Source of the DNA: Eutrophovita brisbanensis
GTDB taxonomy: Bacteria > Pseudomonadota > Gammaproteobacteria > Burkholderiales > Eutrophovitaceae
Assembly (NCBI GenBank): GCA_038147395.1
Contig: JAYQTM010000001.1
Span: 2,015,571-2,079,570, forward strand
Length of the DNA stretch: 64,000 nucleotides
Direction of reading: 5' to 3'
A model generated the notes under the pieces. It made no database searches. It was not told the DNA's origin and saw only the letters and a list, made by a program, of their open reading frames with translations. Positions 45,850 through 55,885 of this stretch are shown here, piece by piece. The first letter of the stretch is position 1, and the number at the start of each line of letters is the position of its first letter. The position numbers were made by a program, and so were the translations under genes.

Positions 45850-46590
45850 TCAATGTTCAGCAAACCAGCTGTTTATCGCCACCGCCATCTCAGCTCCTGC
45901 ACTTTGACAGATAAATATTGTTTTAACTCCTGATCGAAGTGCGTCCAAAGCGATACGAGAATGGTTCACGAATAAGGGGATGGACTTAAGATCGACAGCT
46001 CTATTACCTGCCTGGGACAAAAGATTTGACAATGCGCTCCTGCTCGATGCCATCCACGCATTTAGAGCATAGCCAGGAAGCAGTGTTTTGTTAAGAATTT
46101 CTGAATTATCGATATCGACTCGCCGATAACAATCACTTTCAACAACCACCGCACCGCAATCAGTCAATAATTCCTTCAGTACCCCACTACCCCCTTGTCC
46201 TTTCATAATCAAAATATTCCGCCCCATGAGATTCAAGGACTTATTTAGTTCACTCGCCAACTCCGGCGCTCCTCCCTCTCCGCTAGGAAATATCGGCTCG
46301 ACGCCCTTATCCCTTAACATTCGCGCGGTGACTGCACCCACTGCGGCGTATACAACTTGCTCTTTTTTCAACGATCGAGCAGCAACTGCCTCCCAACAAA
46401 GCTCAACTGTTGTAGGGCTCACGAACACAACAATGTCAAATTTGTGATTCCGTATCTGCTGATCAAGTTCTAATTCTTCGATTTTTATCGCAGGACACAT
46501 GATGACAGCATGTCCATAAGCCTTTAATTGATCAACCAATGGCGACGACCTCAGCTCAGGCCTCGTGACTAATACCGATCTGGTAGTCAT
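45850..46590 (-). CDS. hemD: Uroporphyrinogen-III synthase
   Basis: 246 residues. Closes and inverts ring D of hydroxymethylbilane. Sequence is weakly conserved in this family, but VLVTRPE at the start, FVSPTTVELC, VGAVTARMLRDKGVEPIFP and NILIMKGQGGSGVL fit. It follows hemC by 15 bases. Confidence 0.92.
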   Translation of the reverse strand: MTTRSVLVTRPELRSSPLVDQLKAYGHAVIMCPAIKIEELELDQQIRNHKFDIVVFVSPTTVELCWEAVAARSLKKEQVVYAAVGAVTARMLRDKGVEPIFPSGEGGAPELASELNKSLNLMGRNILIMKGQGGSGVLKELLTDCGAVVVESDCYRRVDIDNSEILNKTLLPGYALNAWMASSRSALSNLLSQAGNRAVDLKSIPLFVNHSRIALDALRSGVKTIFICQSAGAEMAVAINSWFAEH

Positions 46591-46605
46591 GCGTTAAACA
46601 CCGAG

Positions 46606-47532
46606 TCAACCAACCTTCGCCAGAACCTCGGCAGCACCTCGCTGCTTAAGCGTATCGGCTAAGGACGCACTCAACTCCATGCCGGCATCATCCGTCACTT
46701 GAGTAGAGCCTCCAACCCGAATCATTTCTGAGCCGTCGGGCATGCTGACAAATGCGTCTAGTTTCAGTTGACCCTCGTCGAAGCGTGCATAGGCCCCTAA
46801 GGGCAGTGAACAACTGCCGCCTAAGTTTCTCGAAATCGATCGCTCCATCTCAACACATAAGCGCGTTGCGGTATCGTTCAATACCTCTATCAATTGACGA
46901 ATGTCTTCCCGGTCACTCAGGCACTCGATGCCCAAAGCACCTTGACCAACGGCAGGAATGCTCTGACTAGGGTCCAGATACTCTCTTATTCTGTCTCTAA
47001 GGCCAAGTCGTTCCAATCCCGCTGCGGCAAGTATGATCCCGTCATAATCCCCAGCATCTAATTTCTTTAGCCTCGTTTGTACATTCCCTCTTAAGGGACA
47101 AATGTCGATATCTGGGCGAATATTCCGAAGTTGGCTCTCCCGCCTCAAGCTTGAGGTACCCACGACACTCCCACTGGGAAGGTCTCGAAGTGTTTCGTAT
47201 TTATTGGATACAAACGCGTCTCGGATCTCGTGTCGGTCAAGCACTGCAGCCAAACAGAATCCGTCAGGGAGTTCAACGGGTAGGTCTTTCATTGAATGGA
47301 CAGCAATATCAGCCTTGCCCTCAAGCATTGCAATCTCTAACTCCTTGATGAATAACCCTTTGCCACCCACTTTTGATAACGTACTACCCAATATCCTGTC
47401 GCCCTCAGTGGTCATTCCGAGGATTTCAACGCTCAAATTTGCATAGATTTGTGAGAGCTTTTCTTTGATGTGGTTGGCCTGCCAAAGAGCGAGCGGACTC
47501 TCCCTTGTGGCGATAACAAGTTTATCTAACAT
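46606..47532 (-). CDS. hemC: Porphobilinogen deaminase (hydroxymethylbilane synthase)
   Basis: Joins four porphobilinogens. 308 residues: IATRESPLALWQA, VHSMKDLPVELPDG, GTSSLRRESQL, RGNVQTRLKKLD, and the dipyrromethane-cofactor Cys in NLGGSCSLPLGAYA. First gene of the haem run, divergent from argH over a 236-base gap that holds no other gene I can support. Confidence 0.97.
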   Translation of the reverse strand: MLDKLVIATRESPLALWQANHIKEKLSQIYANLSVEILGMTTEGDRILGSTLSKVGGKGLFIKELEIAMLEGKADIAVHSMKDLPVELPDGFCLAAVLDRHEIRDAFVSNKYETLRDLPSGSVVGTSSLRRESQLRNIRPDIDICPLRGNVQTRLKKLDAGDYDGIILAAAGLERLGLRDRIREYLDPSQSIPAVGQGALGIECLSDREDIRQLIEVLNDTATRLCVEMERSISRNLGGSCSLPLGAYARFDEGQLKLDAFVSMPDGSEMIRVGGSTQVTDDAGMELSASLADTLKQRGAAEVLAKVG

Positions 47533-47768
47533 AATCGCTGAGCAAGCTTTCTCGATATGGGTCCGTTTAGCGTGTTACCCGAGGCCCTCAGGTGTTAACT
47601 GAAAGGCAGGTCACCATAGAATGTCACAGTTCAATGTGAAATGATAAACCATTGAGTGACATGACGAAGACCTATTGGCTTAAAATGTGTCCTGTTGAGC
47701 GTGTTTATCAACTGAAGTCATAAAGCTGTGTCCAAACTCTGCACCCCAACTTTTTTGAGCGAAAGACA

Positions 47769-49184
47769 ATGAAGGAATCGAAGCAAGAAAACAAGCAAGC
47801 TAAATGGTCCGGCAGGTTTAACGAACCTGTATCCGAGTTAGTGAAGCGGTATACGGCATCAATCGGATTTGACTACCAACTAGCAAAATACGACATACGT
47901 GGCTCTATCGCGCATGCGGAAATGTTGCAACATCAGGGCATTATTTCTGCTGAAGACTTAGATGCCATCAAAGAGGGGCTGGCAATCATCAGTCGCGAAG
48001 TCGATAGCGGAGAATTCAACTGGTCGATTGACAAAGAAGATGTCCACCTCAACATTGAAAGCAGACTTACAGAACTCATCGGAGACGCAGGGAAGAAACT
48101 ACACACCGCGCGCTCCAGGAATGATCAAGTCGCAACCGACATTCGGCTGTATTTACGCGAGAATGTGGACATTATCACTAGACAAATATTAACGTTTCAA
48201 AGTAATTTACTCAGCCTAGCAGAACGGCATACACATACCATCATGCCGGGTTTTACACACCTCCAAGTGGCTCAGCCTGTTACTTTCGCGCACCATCTCA
48301 TGGCCTATTATGAGATGACGAAACGCGACATCGAACGCTTTCAAGAATTACGATCTCGGATTAACCAACTGCCACTCGGTGCAGGTGCTCTAGCAGGGAC
48401 GACCTTTAATATTGATCGTGAGCTTGTGGCGGGCAAATTAGGATTTGAGGGTATTTGCAGCAACTCTCTTGACGCTGTCTCAGACAGAGATTTTGCGATC
48501 GAATTTTGCAGTGCCAGTGCACTTCTCATGACACACTTATCGCGTTTATCCGAGGAGCTCATCCTTTGGATGAGTCCACAGTTTGGCTTCGTACAAATCG
48601 CTGATCGGTTCTGTACTGGCTCATCAATGATGCCCCAGAAAAAAAACCCAGACGTCCCCGAATTAGTTAGAGGGAAAACGGGACGAATCAACGGAAACTT
48701 AGTAGCTTTATTAACCCTCATGAAAGGCCAACCTCTTGCCTACAATAAAGATAACCAAGAAGATAAAGAGCCGTTGTTCGATACGGTCAACACGGTACAA
48801 GACACGTTAACGATCTTTGCCGACATGATAACGGGCGTTACTGTAGACCAAGAAAAAATGAAAGCCGCCACACGCCAAGGTTTCGCCACAGCCACTGACC
48901 TTGCGGATCATCTGGTGCGCCGAGGAATACCTTTTCGTGAGTCACATGAGGTTGTTGCCAAGGCGGTTAATCTTGCGAGTAAAAAAGGAATTGATATCTC
49001 CGAGCTCACGGTGAACGAACTTCAGGAGATCAGCGATTTAATAGACGACGAGCTAATCAACAGCCTATCGCTCGAGGCATCAGTTGCCAGCAGAGATCAC
49101 GTTGGAGGAACTGCAGCAGACACCGTCCTTACAGCCATTAAAAAAGCTCAAGACACGATCTCAAAATATAAGTCAAAAACTTGA
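47769..49184 (+). CDS. argH: Argininosuccinate lyase
   Basis: Last step of arginine synthesis. 471 residues: DVHLNIESRLTELIG, TARSRNDQVATD, the catalytic Ser loop TGSSMMPQKKNPDVPEL and the Thr-His region GFTHLQVAQPVTFAHH. The divergent pairing with hemC is a common gammaproteobacterial layout. dsbB starts ten bases after its stop. Confidence 0.98.
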   Translation: MKESKQENKQAKWSGRFNEPVSELVKRYTASIGFDYQLAKYDIRGSIAHAEMLQHQGIISAEDLDAIKEGLAIISREVDSGEFNWSIDKEDVHLNIESRLTELIGDAGKKLHTARSRNDQVATDIRLYLRENVDIITRQILTFQSNLLSLAERHTHTIMPGFTHLQVAQPVTFAHHLMAYYEMTKRDIERFQELRSRINQLPLGAGALAGTTFNIDRELVAGKLGFEGICSNSLDAVSDRDFAIEFCSASALLMTHLSRLSEELILWMSPQFGFVQIADRFCTGSSMMPQKKNPDVPELVRGKTGRINGNLVALLTLMKGQPLAYNKDNQEDKEPLFDTVNTVQDTLTIFADMITGVTVDQEKMKAATRQGFATATDLADHLVRRGIPFRESHEVVAKAVNLASKKGIDISELTVNELQEISDLIDDELINSLSLEASVASRDHVGGTAADTVLTAIKKAQDTISKYKSKT

Positions 49185-49194
49185 CCTTACGAAC

Positions 49195-49659
49195 ATGAGC
49201 ACTCGAAACCTTAGATTATTTGAATTCCTCGGATGTGCAGGACTCATCATCTTCGCGCTACATCTTCAACACAATGAGGGATTAGCCCCTTGTCCGATGT
49301 GCATTCTTCAAAGGTATGCATTTATATTGATCGGTCTGTTTGCTTTCGTGTCTGCTCTCACTCGACGACAGCGCCTGATTAGCACGATCATGTCGATTCT
49401 CATTTTTATATCTTCTGCGTTCGGACTCGGGGTGGCTGGCAGGCACGTATGGCTAGAACATAATCCACCAAAAATTTTTGATTGTGGTGCGGATCTGGGA
49501 TTCATGGTGGACACGTTTCCACTTGCTGAGGCGCTACCCATGATATTTCGGGGTACTGGTGATTGCTCAGTCGTGTTGTGGCGTTTTTTAGGTTTCTCTA
49601 TTGCTGAATGGGCGCTGGCGTTATTTCTACTAATCCTACTTACTGAGGTTTGGGTTTAA
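49195..49659 (+). CDS. dsbB: Disulfide bond formation protein B
   Basis: Four-helix inner-membrane protein that re-oxidises DsbA and passes electrons to quinone. 154 residues from the ATG at 49195. First redox pair CPMC in the first periplasmic loop, second pair in the segments FDCGAD and TGDCSVV. The longer frame upstream lies inside argH and is not coding. Confidence 0.94.
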   Translation: MSTRNLRLFEFLGCAGLIIFALHLQHNEGLAPCPMCILQRYAFILIGLFAFVSALTRRQRLISTIMSILIFISSAFGLGVAGRHVWLEHNPPKIFDCGADLGFMVDTFPLAEALPMIFRGTGDCSVVLWRFLGFSIAEWALALFLLILLTEVWV

Positions 49660-49693
49660 GGGCATTAGTTAGAAAACAAGTGGTTTAAAAATA

Positions 49694-49720
49694 AAAAAGC
49701 CGGCATGCCGCCGGCTTTTT
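49694..49720. terminator. Bidirectional intrinsic terminator
   Basis: Perfect 11-base stem AAAAAGCCGGC / GCCGGCTTTTT around the loop ATGCC. With A-runs on one side and T-runs on the other it can end transcription of both dsbB (plus) and grxD (minus), which converge here. Confidence 0.93.
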
Positions 49721-49735
49721 AGAAAATCTATACTC

Positions 49736-50044
49736 CTATTTGTCGAATATTTTTTGCAGCTCACCAGATTGAAACATCTCTCTCATAATGTCCGCCCCAC
49801 CAACAAATTCTCCGTTGACATATAGCTGAGGTATCGTCGGCCAATTAGAGTATTCCTTGATTCCCTGTCTAATGTCTTCATCGGCTAAGACGTTCACGGT
49901 TGCGACATCTTCAACACCACATGCCTCTAATATTTGAACCGCCGCTGCGGAAAACCCACACATCGGAGCTTCTGGTGAGCCTTTCATATAAAGCACGACA
50001 CTGTTCTCAGTCACCTGCTTCTTAATTATTTCACTTGTTTCCAT
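49736..50044 (-). CDS. grxD: Monothiol glutaredoxin (CGFS type)
   Basis: 102 residues. The active site is MCGFSAAAV; the Fe-S/glutathione-binding TIPQLYVNGEFVGGADIMREM follows. In homologues it carries [2Fe-2S] clusters with BolA. It ends at the shared terminator. Confidence 0.96.
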   Translation of the reverse strand: METSEIIKKQVTENSVVLYMKGSPEAPMCGFSAAAVQILEACGVEDVATVNVLADEDIRQGIKEYSNWPTIPQLYVNGEFVGGADIMREMFQSGELQKIFDK

Positions 50045-50117
50045 TGCTTACACCTCTTATCCTGGTTCATTAGCGCCCAATATTTGTGGCGTCGTTTCCT
50101 TTCTCGAAACGCTCGTA

Positions 50118-50960
50118 TCAGATTGTACCACCCGATACTCGTTCATTGCCTGATAGATCGACCTTGGTAAACACATCAGAAAATTTGGCTTCACTGAGCA
50201 AACTCCGGCACTGAGGGCCTTGGTCATAGCCGTGTTCAAATAGCAGCGACCCGCCCCTCTTTAGCCTCGGTGGCGATTCACAAATAATCTCCCTAATCGC
50301 ATCGAGGCCATCGCTACCAGAGACTAGAGCGATTTTTGGCTCATGTAACAACGTCTTATTTTTTAAATGGCTGTCATCCTCAGCAATGTACGGCGGATTA
50401 GAAACAATCAGATCGTACTCATCAGAAATGTTGTCGAACCAGTGCCCACAACTTAACTGAACCCTTCCCGAAAGGCCGAACTTGTCTACATTTTTTTGTG
50501 CAACTTCGATGGCGTTACTGGAAATATCAATCGCGTCGATGTCAACACCTCGATGATTCAGTGCTAAGGCGATAGACACAGCACCACTGCCCACCCCGAG
50601 CTCCAACACCGAAGCCTTATCAAAGGCTCGAATCTTCTCTAATGCAACATCAACCAGCAATTCAGTTTCTGATCGAGGACAAAGAACATCTCTGTTTATT
50701 TGAAGGTGGGCACCGTAAAATTCTTTTTCGCCGGTAATGTACGCTAGAGGTACCCCAGCCAAACGGTCAGCTAAATACTTTTTATAGCGATTGAGGCCAT
50801 CAGGCCAATTGTCAATCGACGGTGTTTTTATCCAATCTATTCGAGATATACCTGCGGCATGAATAAAGAGTCTTTCAATTTCTACAATCGCCTCGCCCAA
50901 ACTTAAGTCAAGGTTATCCGCCAACAATCTAGCATCCTGCATTAAGGCGACTTTAGTCAT
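50118..50960 (-). CDS. prmC: Release factor glutamine methyltransferase
   Basis: Methylates the Gln of the GGQ motif in RF1/RF2. About 280 residues: N-terminal helical domain, SAM site VLELGVGSGAVSIALA, and the substrate motif VSNPPYIAEDD. ATG at 50960 chosen; a GTG at 50975 is possible. It stands 22 bases downstream of the restored prfA stop, the usual prfA-prmC pair. The C-terminal end (SGNERVSGGTI) looks complete, so this is the last intact gene before the error-rich section. Confidence 0.94.
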   Translation of the reverse strand: MTKVALMQDARLLADNLDLSLGEAIVEIERLFIHAAGISRIDWIKTPSIDNWPDGLNRYKKYLADRLAGVPLAYITGEKEFYGAHLQINRDVLCPRSETELLVDVALEKIRAFDKASVLELGVGSGAVSIALALNHRGVDIDAIDISSNAIEVAQKNVDKFGLSGRVQLSCGHWFDNISDEYDLIVSNPPYIAEDDSHLKNKTLLHEPKIALVSGSDGLDAIREIICESPPRLKRGGSLLFEHGYDQGPQCRSLLSEAKFSDVFTKVDLSGNERVSGGTI

Positions 50961-50982
50961 AAAGTAAACCCACACACGCCCC

Positions 50983-51799
50983 TCAAGATTCTGCCAACGC
51001 TAACATCTCAGCTTGATACTCCGCCCTAAGACTATCGATGACCTCATCAATCTCACCCTCGAGATACCTGAGAAAGTTTATATAAAGTTAGATTAATCCG
51101 ATGGTCAGTTAAACGCCCTTGCGGAAAGTTATAGGTTCTGATGCGTTGAGATCTATCACCACTTCCGATTAGTGTTTTCCTTGTCTCGGCCTCTTTCTTT
51201 TGCTGCTCTTGTAGCTGCATATCGTTCAATTTTGCAGACAATACTGATAATGCCTGTGCTTTATTCTTGTGTTGAGATCTGTCGTCTTGACACTCCACAA
51301 CCATTCCGCTAGGGATGTGTGTTATGCGAATCGCCGAGTCAGTTTTGTTTACATGCTGACCGCCCGCACCGGAGGCTCTGAATGTATCGATACGAATATC
51401 GGCAGGATTGATCTCAACCCCGTGTAACTCATCAGCCTCTGGAAGAACCGCTACTGTACAAGCGCTTGTGTGCACTCGTCCCTGCGTTTCCGTCTCCGGA
51501 ACTCTCTGAACACGGTGACCACCAGATTCGAATTTAAGCCATGAATAAACATATTGGCCGCTGATCTTACAAACAACTTCTTTGTAGCCACCGAGATCAG
51601 ATTGATGTTGAGAAACGATTTCTAATCTCCATTTTCTCAGCTCGGCAAACTTGGCATACATCCTCAGCAAATCCGCTGCAAAAAGCGCTGATTCATCACC
51701 ACCAGTACGCCTGCTCGTATTTCGAGAAATACATTTCGGTCGTCATTTTGGTCCTTCGGCAATAGCTTTTTCTGAAGCGATATCTCGAGTTCTGCTTTT
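50983..51799 (-). pseudogene. prfA: Peptide chain release factor 1, truncated and frameshifted
   Basis: RF1 is recognised from GAGGQHVNKTDSAIR (the GGQ motif) and the stop-codon-reading PET in RVPETETQG. Three defects are visible. Near 51067 one extra C (plus strand) shifts the frame; removing it restores QYLEGEIDEVIDSLRAEYQ and a stop at 50983. At 51707-51708 two extra bases break the conserved RAG-TGGDE. The first 85 or so residues are absent: homology starts at LEISLQKKLLPKDQND, joined directly to hemA. RF1 is normally essential, so a sequence or assembly fault is likely. Confidence 0.85.
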
Positions 51800-52247
51800 C
51801 TGTTCGTATCAGTTTTGCCGAAGAATAGCTCTTTCAAAAATAGCTCTCAAAACTTGCGCCGGATGTGCCAGCTTGTTCAGCTATCCGAAATGCAGTTTTA
51901 AGCTGCCCAAATTTGGGTTCTCCCAGGACCATTGAATCTAGCCCACTCGAAATCCTGAGCACATGCTCGCAGGCTTCATCCTGACCGATGCTGATATAGG
52001 GATTGAGAGCGTGGCGAAGTCGACATTTTTTTCTCACAAACCAGTCAAGAACTCGCTGAGAATCGGGGCTGAGAACGTAGAGCTCTGTGCGATTACATGT
52101 GGAAAGTATCGCCGCCTCTTCCGCAAAAAGCCCGAGAAACCAACTGAGGGCCCCGGAAAGACTTTCCGGGGCAAAGGACAAGGTCTCTCTCAGGTCAAGT
52201 GACAGGTGTTGTAATTACAACCTATCAAGGAAAATTGATTTAGTATG
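51800..52247 (-). pseudogene. hemA: Glutamyl-tRNA reductase, 5' part only, frameshifted
   Basis: Recognised from LRETLSFAPESLSGAL, the catalytic-Cys motif ILSTCNRTELYV and SSGLDSMVLGEPKFGQLKTAF. Frameshifts interrupt the start (around 52205-52215, INH-T-AP region) and the stretch after EQAGTSGASFE. SAKLIRTE is still readable near 51800-51823, then the sequence switches to prfA. About two thirds of the protein (NADPH and dimerisation domains) is missing. It normally makes glutamate-1-semialdehyde for the haem pathway encoded nearby. Confidence 0.82.
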
Positions 52248-52290
52248 GACCCCACTGAGAAAACGACGGATTTTAGAAGACTGAGTCGAA

Positions 52291-52319
52291 ATTATATTAT
52301 GAAAACGCCATCTGGTTAA
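52291..52319 (-). promoter_or_regulatory. Candidate sigma-70 promoter for hemA
   Basis: On the minus strand TTAACC (52319-52314) and a perfect TATAAT (52296-52291) are spaced exactly 17 bases, 44 bases before the apparent hemA start. Good geometry, with a -35 match of four of six. Confidence 0.5.
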
Positions 52320-52468
52320 CATCGCAGCAAACCCAGATGAGCAACAGACAGTTGCAAGAGTTTGGCTAACCGTGGAGAGTTGCTGGCCACGTGTATTTAC
52401 ACAAAGTTAAAACAAACTGATGACGGCTGTCGCGATAAAAACGTATCTGTAACTCTTGAGAGAATCTC

Positions 52469-52845
52469 ATGAGCTGGCTAGTCATTTATACCAAGCCCCA
52501 TAGAGGCACCAAGGGCGAAGAAAAACTTACAGAACTTGAGCCTGAGGTTTATGTTCCCCAGCTCGACGTTGAAATTTTAACAAAACCGAAAGCGGCGTTT
52601 CCGAGATCAAAAACGCGCATGGTGTAGCTGTTGGCAGCTTTCAATGATAAGGCCAACAAACGTTGGATCGCGTGGAATTTTCCATCGAAAACTCGAGCCC
52701 TAGCAAAGCACTCAAACCGAAGTTTAGCCTTGGATAGAAACCGTTATTTGATCATGGCGCTTTTGAAGATACAAAGGGAACATTCCTAAAGAAAAATGAC
52801 GAGCCACGAGTGACTCTCCTGTTTAAAATATTTAAAAACGCATAA
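52469..52845 (+). pseudogene. rfaH: RfaH-type transcription antiterminator, frameshifted
   Basis: The start MSWLVIYTKPHRGTKGEEKL matches the NusG-like domain of RfaH. The C-terminal KOW-type end is readable in another frame (DHGAFEDTKGTFLKKNDEPR then VTLLFKIFKNA and a TAA at 52843). The middle is garbled. RfaH lets RNA polymerase read through long polysaccharide operons, which fits the cluster just beyond. No clear ops/JUMPstart element was found. About 125 residues are represented, against a usual 160 or so. Confidence 0.72.
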
Positions 52846-53141
52846 ACTATCATCCCGGCTCACGCTTTGATAGCGTTCGGTTCGGGCGAATATCTTCGCG
52901 GCAAACAGATTTGCTCTTACCGCTGATCGCTACAGAAACTTTTACCTCAGGCGTTTCTCACTGGCACCTGGTAACATCCGTCAGGTAGCTAAATAATCTA
53001 GATTGACCGGGCTTTAGGAATTTCCGAACGCTAACCGACCAACTTCAGTCGCTAGCGATTATCCATACCTACGACTGACATACTTCAAGAAATACCTGAG
53101 TGGCAGCCAGCTGACACTGTACACGAAGGCAGGTATTTTTC
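52846..53141. other. Gap between rfaH and sugar transferase, nothing recognised
   Basis: 296 bases between two converging genes. I see no gene, terminator hairpin or repeat. Given the error level around it, degraded coding sequence cannot be excluded. Confidence 0.4.
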
Positions 53142-53699
53142 CTAGTGAGATATCCCGTCTCTGACTAAGACCTTCAAAACAGTTAGCAAAAGTATCTTTA
53201 GATCGAAAAACAATGACTGCCGGTTCAGATATTCAGCATCCAACTGCACCTTGTGCAATAGACAGTTCATCCTTCCGTCGGTCTGCGCCCAACCAGTCAG
53301 GCCAGGCACCATTCCATGCACGCCTTTGCTGTTCGTAAAGCCAACAGGTCACGCTCACTGAACAACGTGCAGGACGAGGACCAACAAAACTCATATCGCC
53401 TTTTAAGAATACTCCACAGCTGCGGTAATTCATCAAGACTCGATTTACGCAAAAAAGAGCCGATCGGAGTTAACCACTGTCCGGGATTGTGTAGCAAATG
53501 AGTGGCCACCTCAGGATATCGATACGCATGCTGCGGAACTTTGGCATTTTAAATATACAATTGTTGGCGACCTGCACGGTCGCCCAGTAAAATATCGGCC
53601 CCGGGGAAGTAAACCTGACTACGAGCGAGATAATCAGAACCGGCACTACAACAAGTATGAAGCTGCCAAGGCTAACGCCAAATCGAACGCACGCTTCAT
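53142..53699 (-). pseudogene. Bacterial sugar transferase (undecaprenyl-phosphate type), frameshifted
   Basis: Initiating phosphoglycosyl transferase of a surface polysaccharide, short PglC/WecP-like form (about 185 codons). Readable pieces in order: MKRAFDLALALAAS, TSPGPIFYWA, FKMPKFRSMRID, PIGSFLRKSSLDELPQLWS, GDMSFVGPRPA, PGLTGWAQTDGR, and QLDAEYLNRQSLFFDLKILL, ending at a TAG at 53142. The order matches the family; at least four frame changes separate the pieces. Confidence 0.8.
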
Positions 53700-54655
53700 T
53701 TTCGAGCCCCTTAACTGCTTGCTAAGGCCTTTCGTTCACTTTTGAAACAAGAAGATACATATATGCATAGCACTACTCAAGAGCTCACGAGTCTTTCGAT
53801 ATCAACCTGTAAAGACTCCACACAGACGCTGCGCTACCGCACGTTTACTCAACAAAGTAGCCCCCACTTCAAAACACAAACCGGGATGTTAACAGGAACA
53901 ATTTTTTTCGAGTGCATCCGCTGTTCGACGAAAAGTTCAGTAGTAGACAAATCTTCTCCATCGGAGACCAAAAGGTTTGTCCCGAAGCTCCTGGGTGTCT
54001 GAGGCAGGATGGGATTAGTAAGTCCACCAAGTTTCAGGCGACCATACTTCTCGCGAATTATAAATAGCACCTGCGGTAGTGGAATACCTCGTGACACCAA
54101 GCCGCATTACAGTGGCAAATTGGCTTCACCCCAAAGCCGTATACCATGGAGGCCTCACGATCACAACTCATGCTAGTTTGCGTTTCAAGTTTCCTCGCTT
54201 ATGTTCAGCCTCCAGCTTGACATTCCGTGGTGGGGTCGACAGGTGCTGGCACGTCATCCGCTTTAAACAGCTGTCCCGGCTTAGTAGCCTCACCGTTCAC
54301 CTTAATAGAGCTGATAAATATAAATCTCCGTACCCCTGCACGGGCAGCTTGGCGAGCCAAGTTAATAGTGGCTAATACGTTAACGTCTCGGTACGCCTCA
54401 AGAGAATATTGAGCGTCATCAGACATCATATGCACTCGAGCCGCGCAATGCAGCCAACGGTCTTCTTTACTCCTTTAGTGCGAGCTCCAATCTGTGGTAG
54501 AAGAGAGATCGCCTGAAAGAAGTTGTCGAACTCCTGCAGGCACGGACTCGAGCTGTCGTCGAACCGGCGCGATCACATCGTGAAACAGTGATCACGCGCC
54601 AATCGCCTCATCAAGCTCCCTCCAACAAACTGCTCGCGCCAGTTAACAAGATCAT
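53700..54655 (-). pseudogene. WbpV-like NAD-dependent epimerase/dehydratase, frameshifted
   Basis: ATG at 54655 begins MILLTGAS, followed by APVRRQLESVPAGVRQLL, then VNVLATINLARQAARAGVRR and FIFISSIKVNGEATKPGQL, and FGTNLLVSDGEDLSTTEL near the end. These are in the order expected for the extended-SDR group often paired with a WbuB-type transferase in O-antigen clusters. The 3' end near 53700 is approximate. Confidence 0.75.
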
Positions 54656-54696
54656 GTGTTTTATTCGATCGTTGCTTCGCTTTCGTCTTTCTGGCC

Positions 54697-55878
54697 TCAA
54701 TCAATAGATTCCTCCATGCGCTGCATCAATTGTTCACGAAAATTCTGCGCGTACTTCTGTCCATTCAAGCCCAACTGTTTTCGGTCAACCGGTGACATGG
54801 CCTTCAAATCGAGTACTGCTTTGGCCAATCCCGTACCATCACCTGCATGGCGTGACAGACCGGCATTAGCATTACGGATAATACCTGCCCCTCACCATCC
54901 AGCATACTGAGTATCGGGATTCTGCCATAAGATACGACTGTACCTTGCCGGGTATAGTCATACTAAAAACAGGGTCTCGCTTCAATGAGACCAACATAGC
55001 GTCAGCATGCGCGTAAAATGAGGGCATACGCTCAACGGGGAATCTACCGCCAGCACGACTTGTTTGTTTAATCTACGTCCAATACCTCAGACCTAAGCCA
55101 ACGAATCTACTCCCATCGCCTACAATGACCCACCGAATACTATTGTTATCTCTCAGTAGTTCTGCTGCATGAAGCACAGCTGGCATGTCTTGGGCTTCCC
55201 CGATGTTGCCTGCAAACACCACGGTGAAACCATCCGCCCACCATTTATCTCAGGTTGACATCACCGTTCGCAAATAAATTCTCCGCCCAACTGGGAAAGT
55301 ACCGGATCTTGTCTTTGTCATCGCAATATTGGGAGATGCTACCCAAAAAGCCTCTCGACTGTCCCAATATTAAGGCACAACGGTTGTAGAGATAACGTAC
55401 TATATGTCCCACTAAACGCAAATCCAAATCGATCGTACAGCACCTACAGCAGTCAAGGTCTCAGGCCATAAGTCTAGCACCCAAAGCACTACGGGAGCCT
55501 TCTTAATTTTTCCCATCAGAATAGCGGGAAGCCCTACCGTTACTGGTGATGGCTCAAATACAAAAATCACGTCGGCAGGCTTATCTCGTAAATAATAGAG
55601 TCCAAAACTGCATGCACTTAGAACAAAAACTCAAGTAATTCAGCGCCAATCGCACGCGCCCCCTACCACGAGCTAACATAGGCACACGGACGACTTCTGA
55701 CCCCATATTTGGCAAATGCCGAAGGATGCTTCCGAAAGGCTGAAAACCTGACCAGAGGGATAATTGGGACACCGGTCAGCACCGTGACTCGGTGGCCCTT
55801 TCTACCCATTCCTTGGCCCAAGTCATTTATGCGAAAGTTTTCTGGCCAGAAGTACTGACTAACGATAAGAATTCGCAA
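54697..55878 (-). pseudogene. wbuB: WbuB-like glycosyltransferase, frameshifted
   Basis: GT-B (family 4) transferase. The N-terminus MRILIVSQYFWPENFRINDL is clear, then VTVLTGVP, SEVVRVPMLARGRGRVRLAL, LYNRCALILGQSRGFLGSIS, YFPSWAENLFAN, and further scattered pieces to QRMEESID and a stop at 54697. WbuB-type enzymes transfer N-acetyl-L-fucosamine, which matches the fnlABC genes directly upstream. The symbol is by resemblance and context. Confidence 0.75.
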
Positions 55879-55885
55879 CGGCGCC

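Noticed and set aside
51053..51720. Programmed frameshift in a release factor gene
   Set aside because: The known programmed site belongs to RF2 (prfB). This gene has the PET motif and sequence of RF1, and the shifts are two unrelated indels in a section full of errors.
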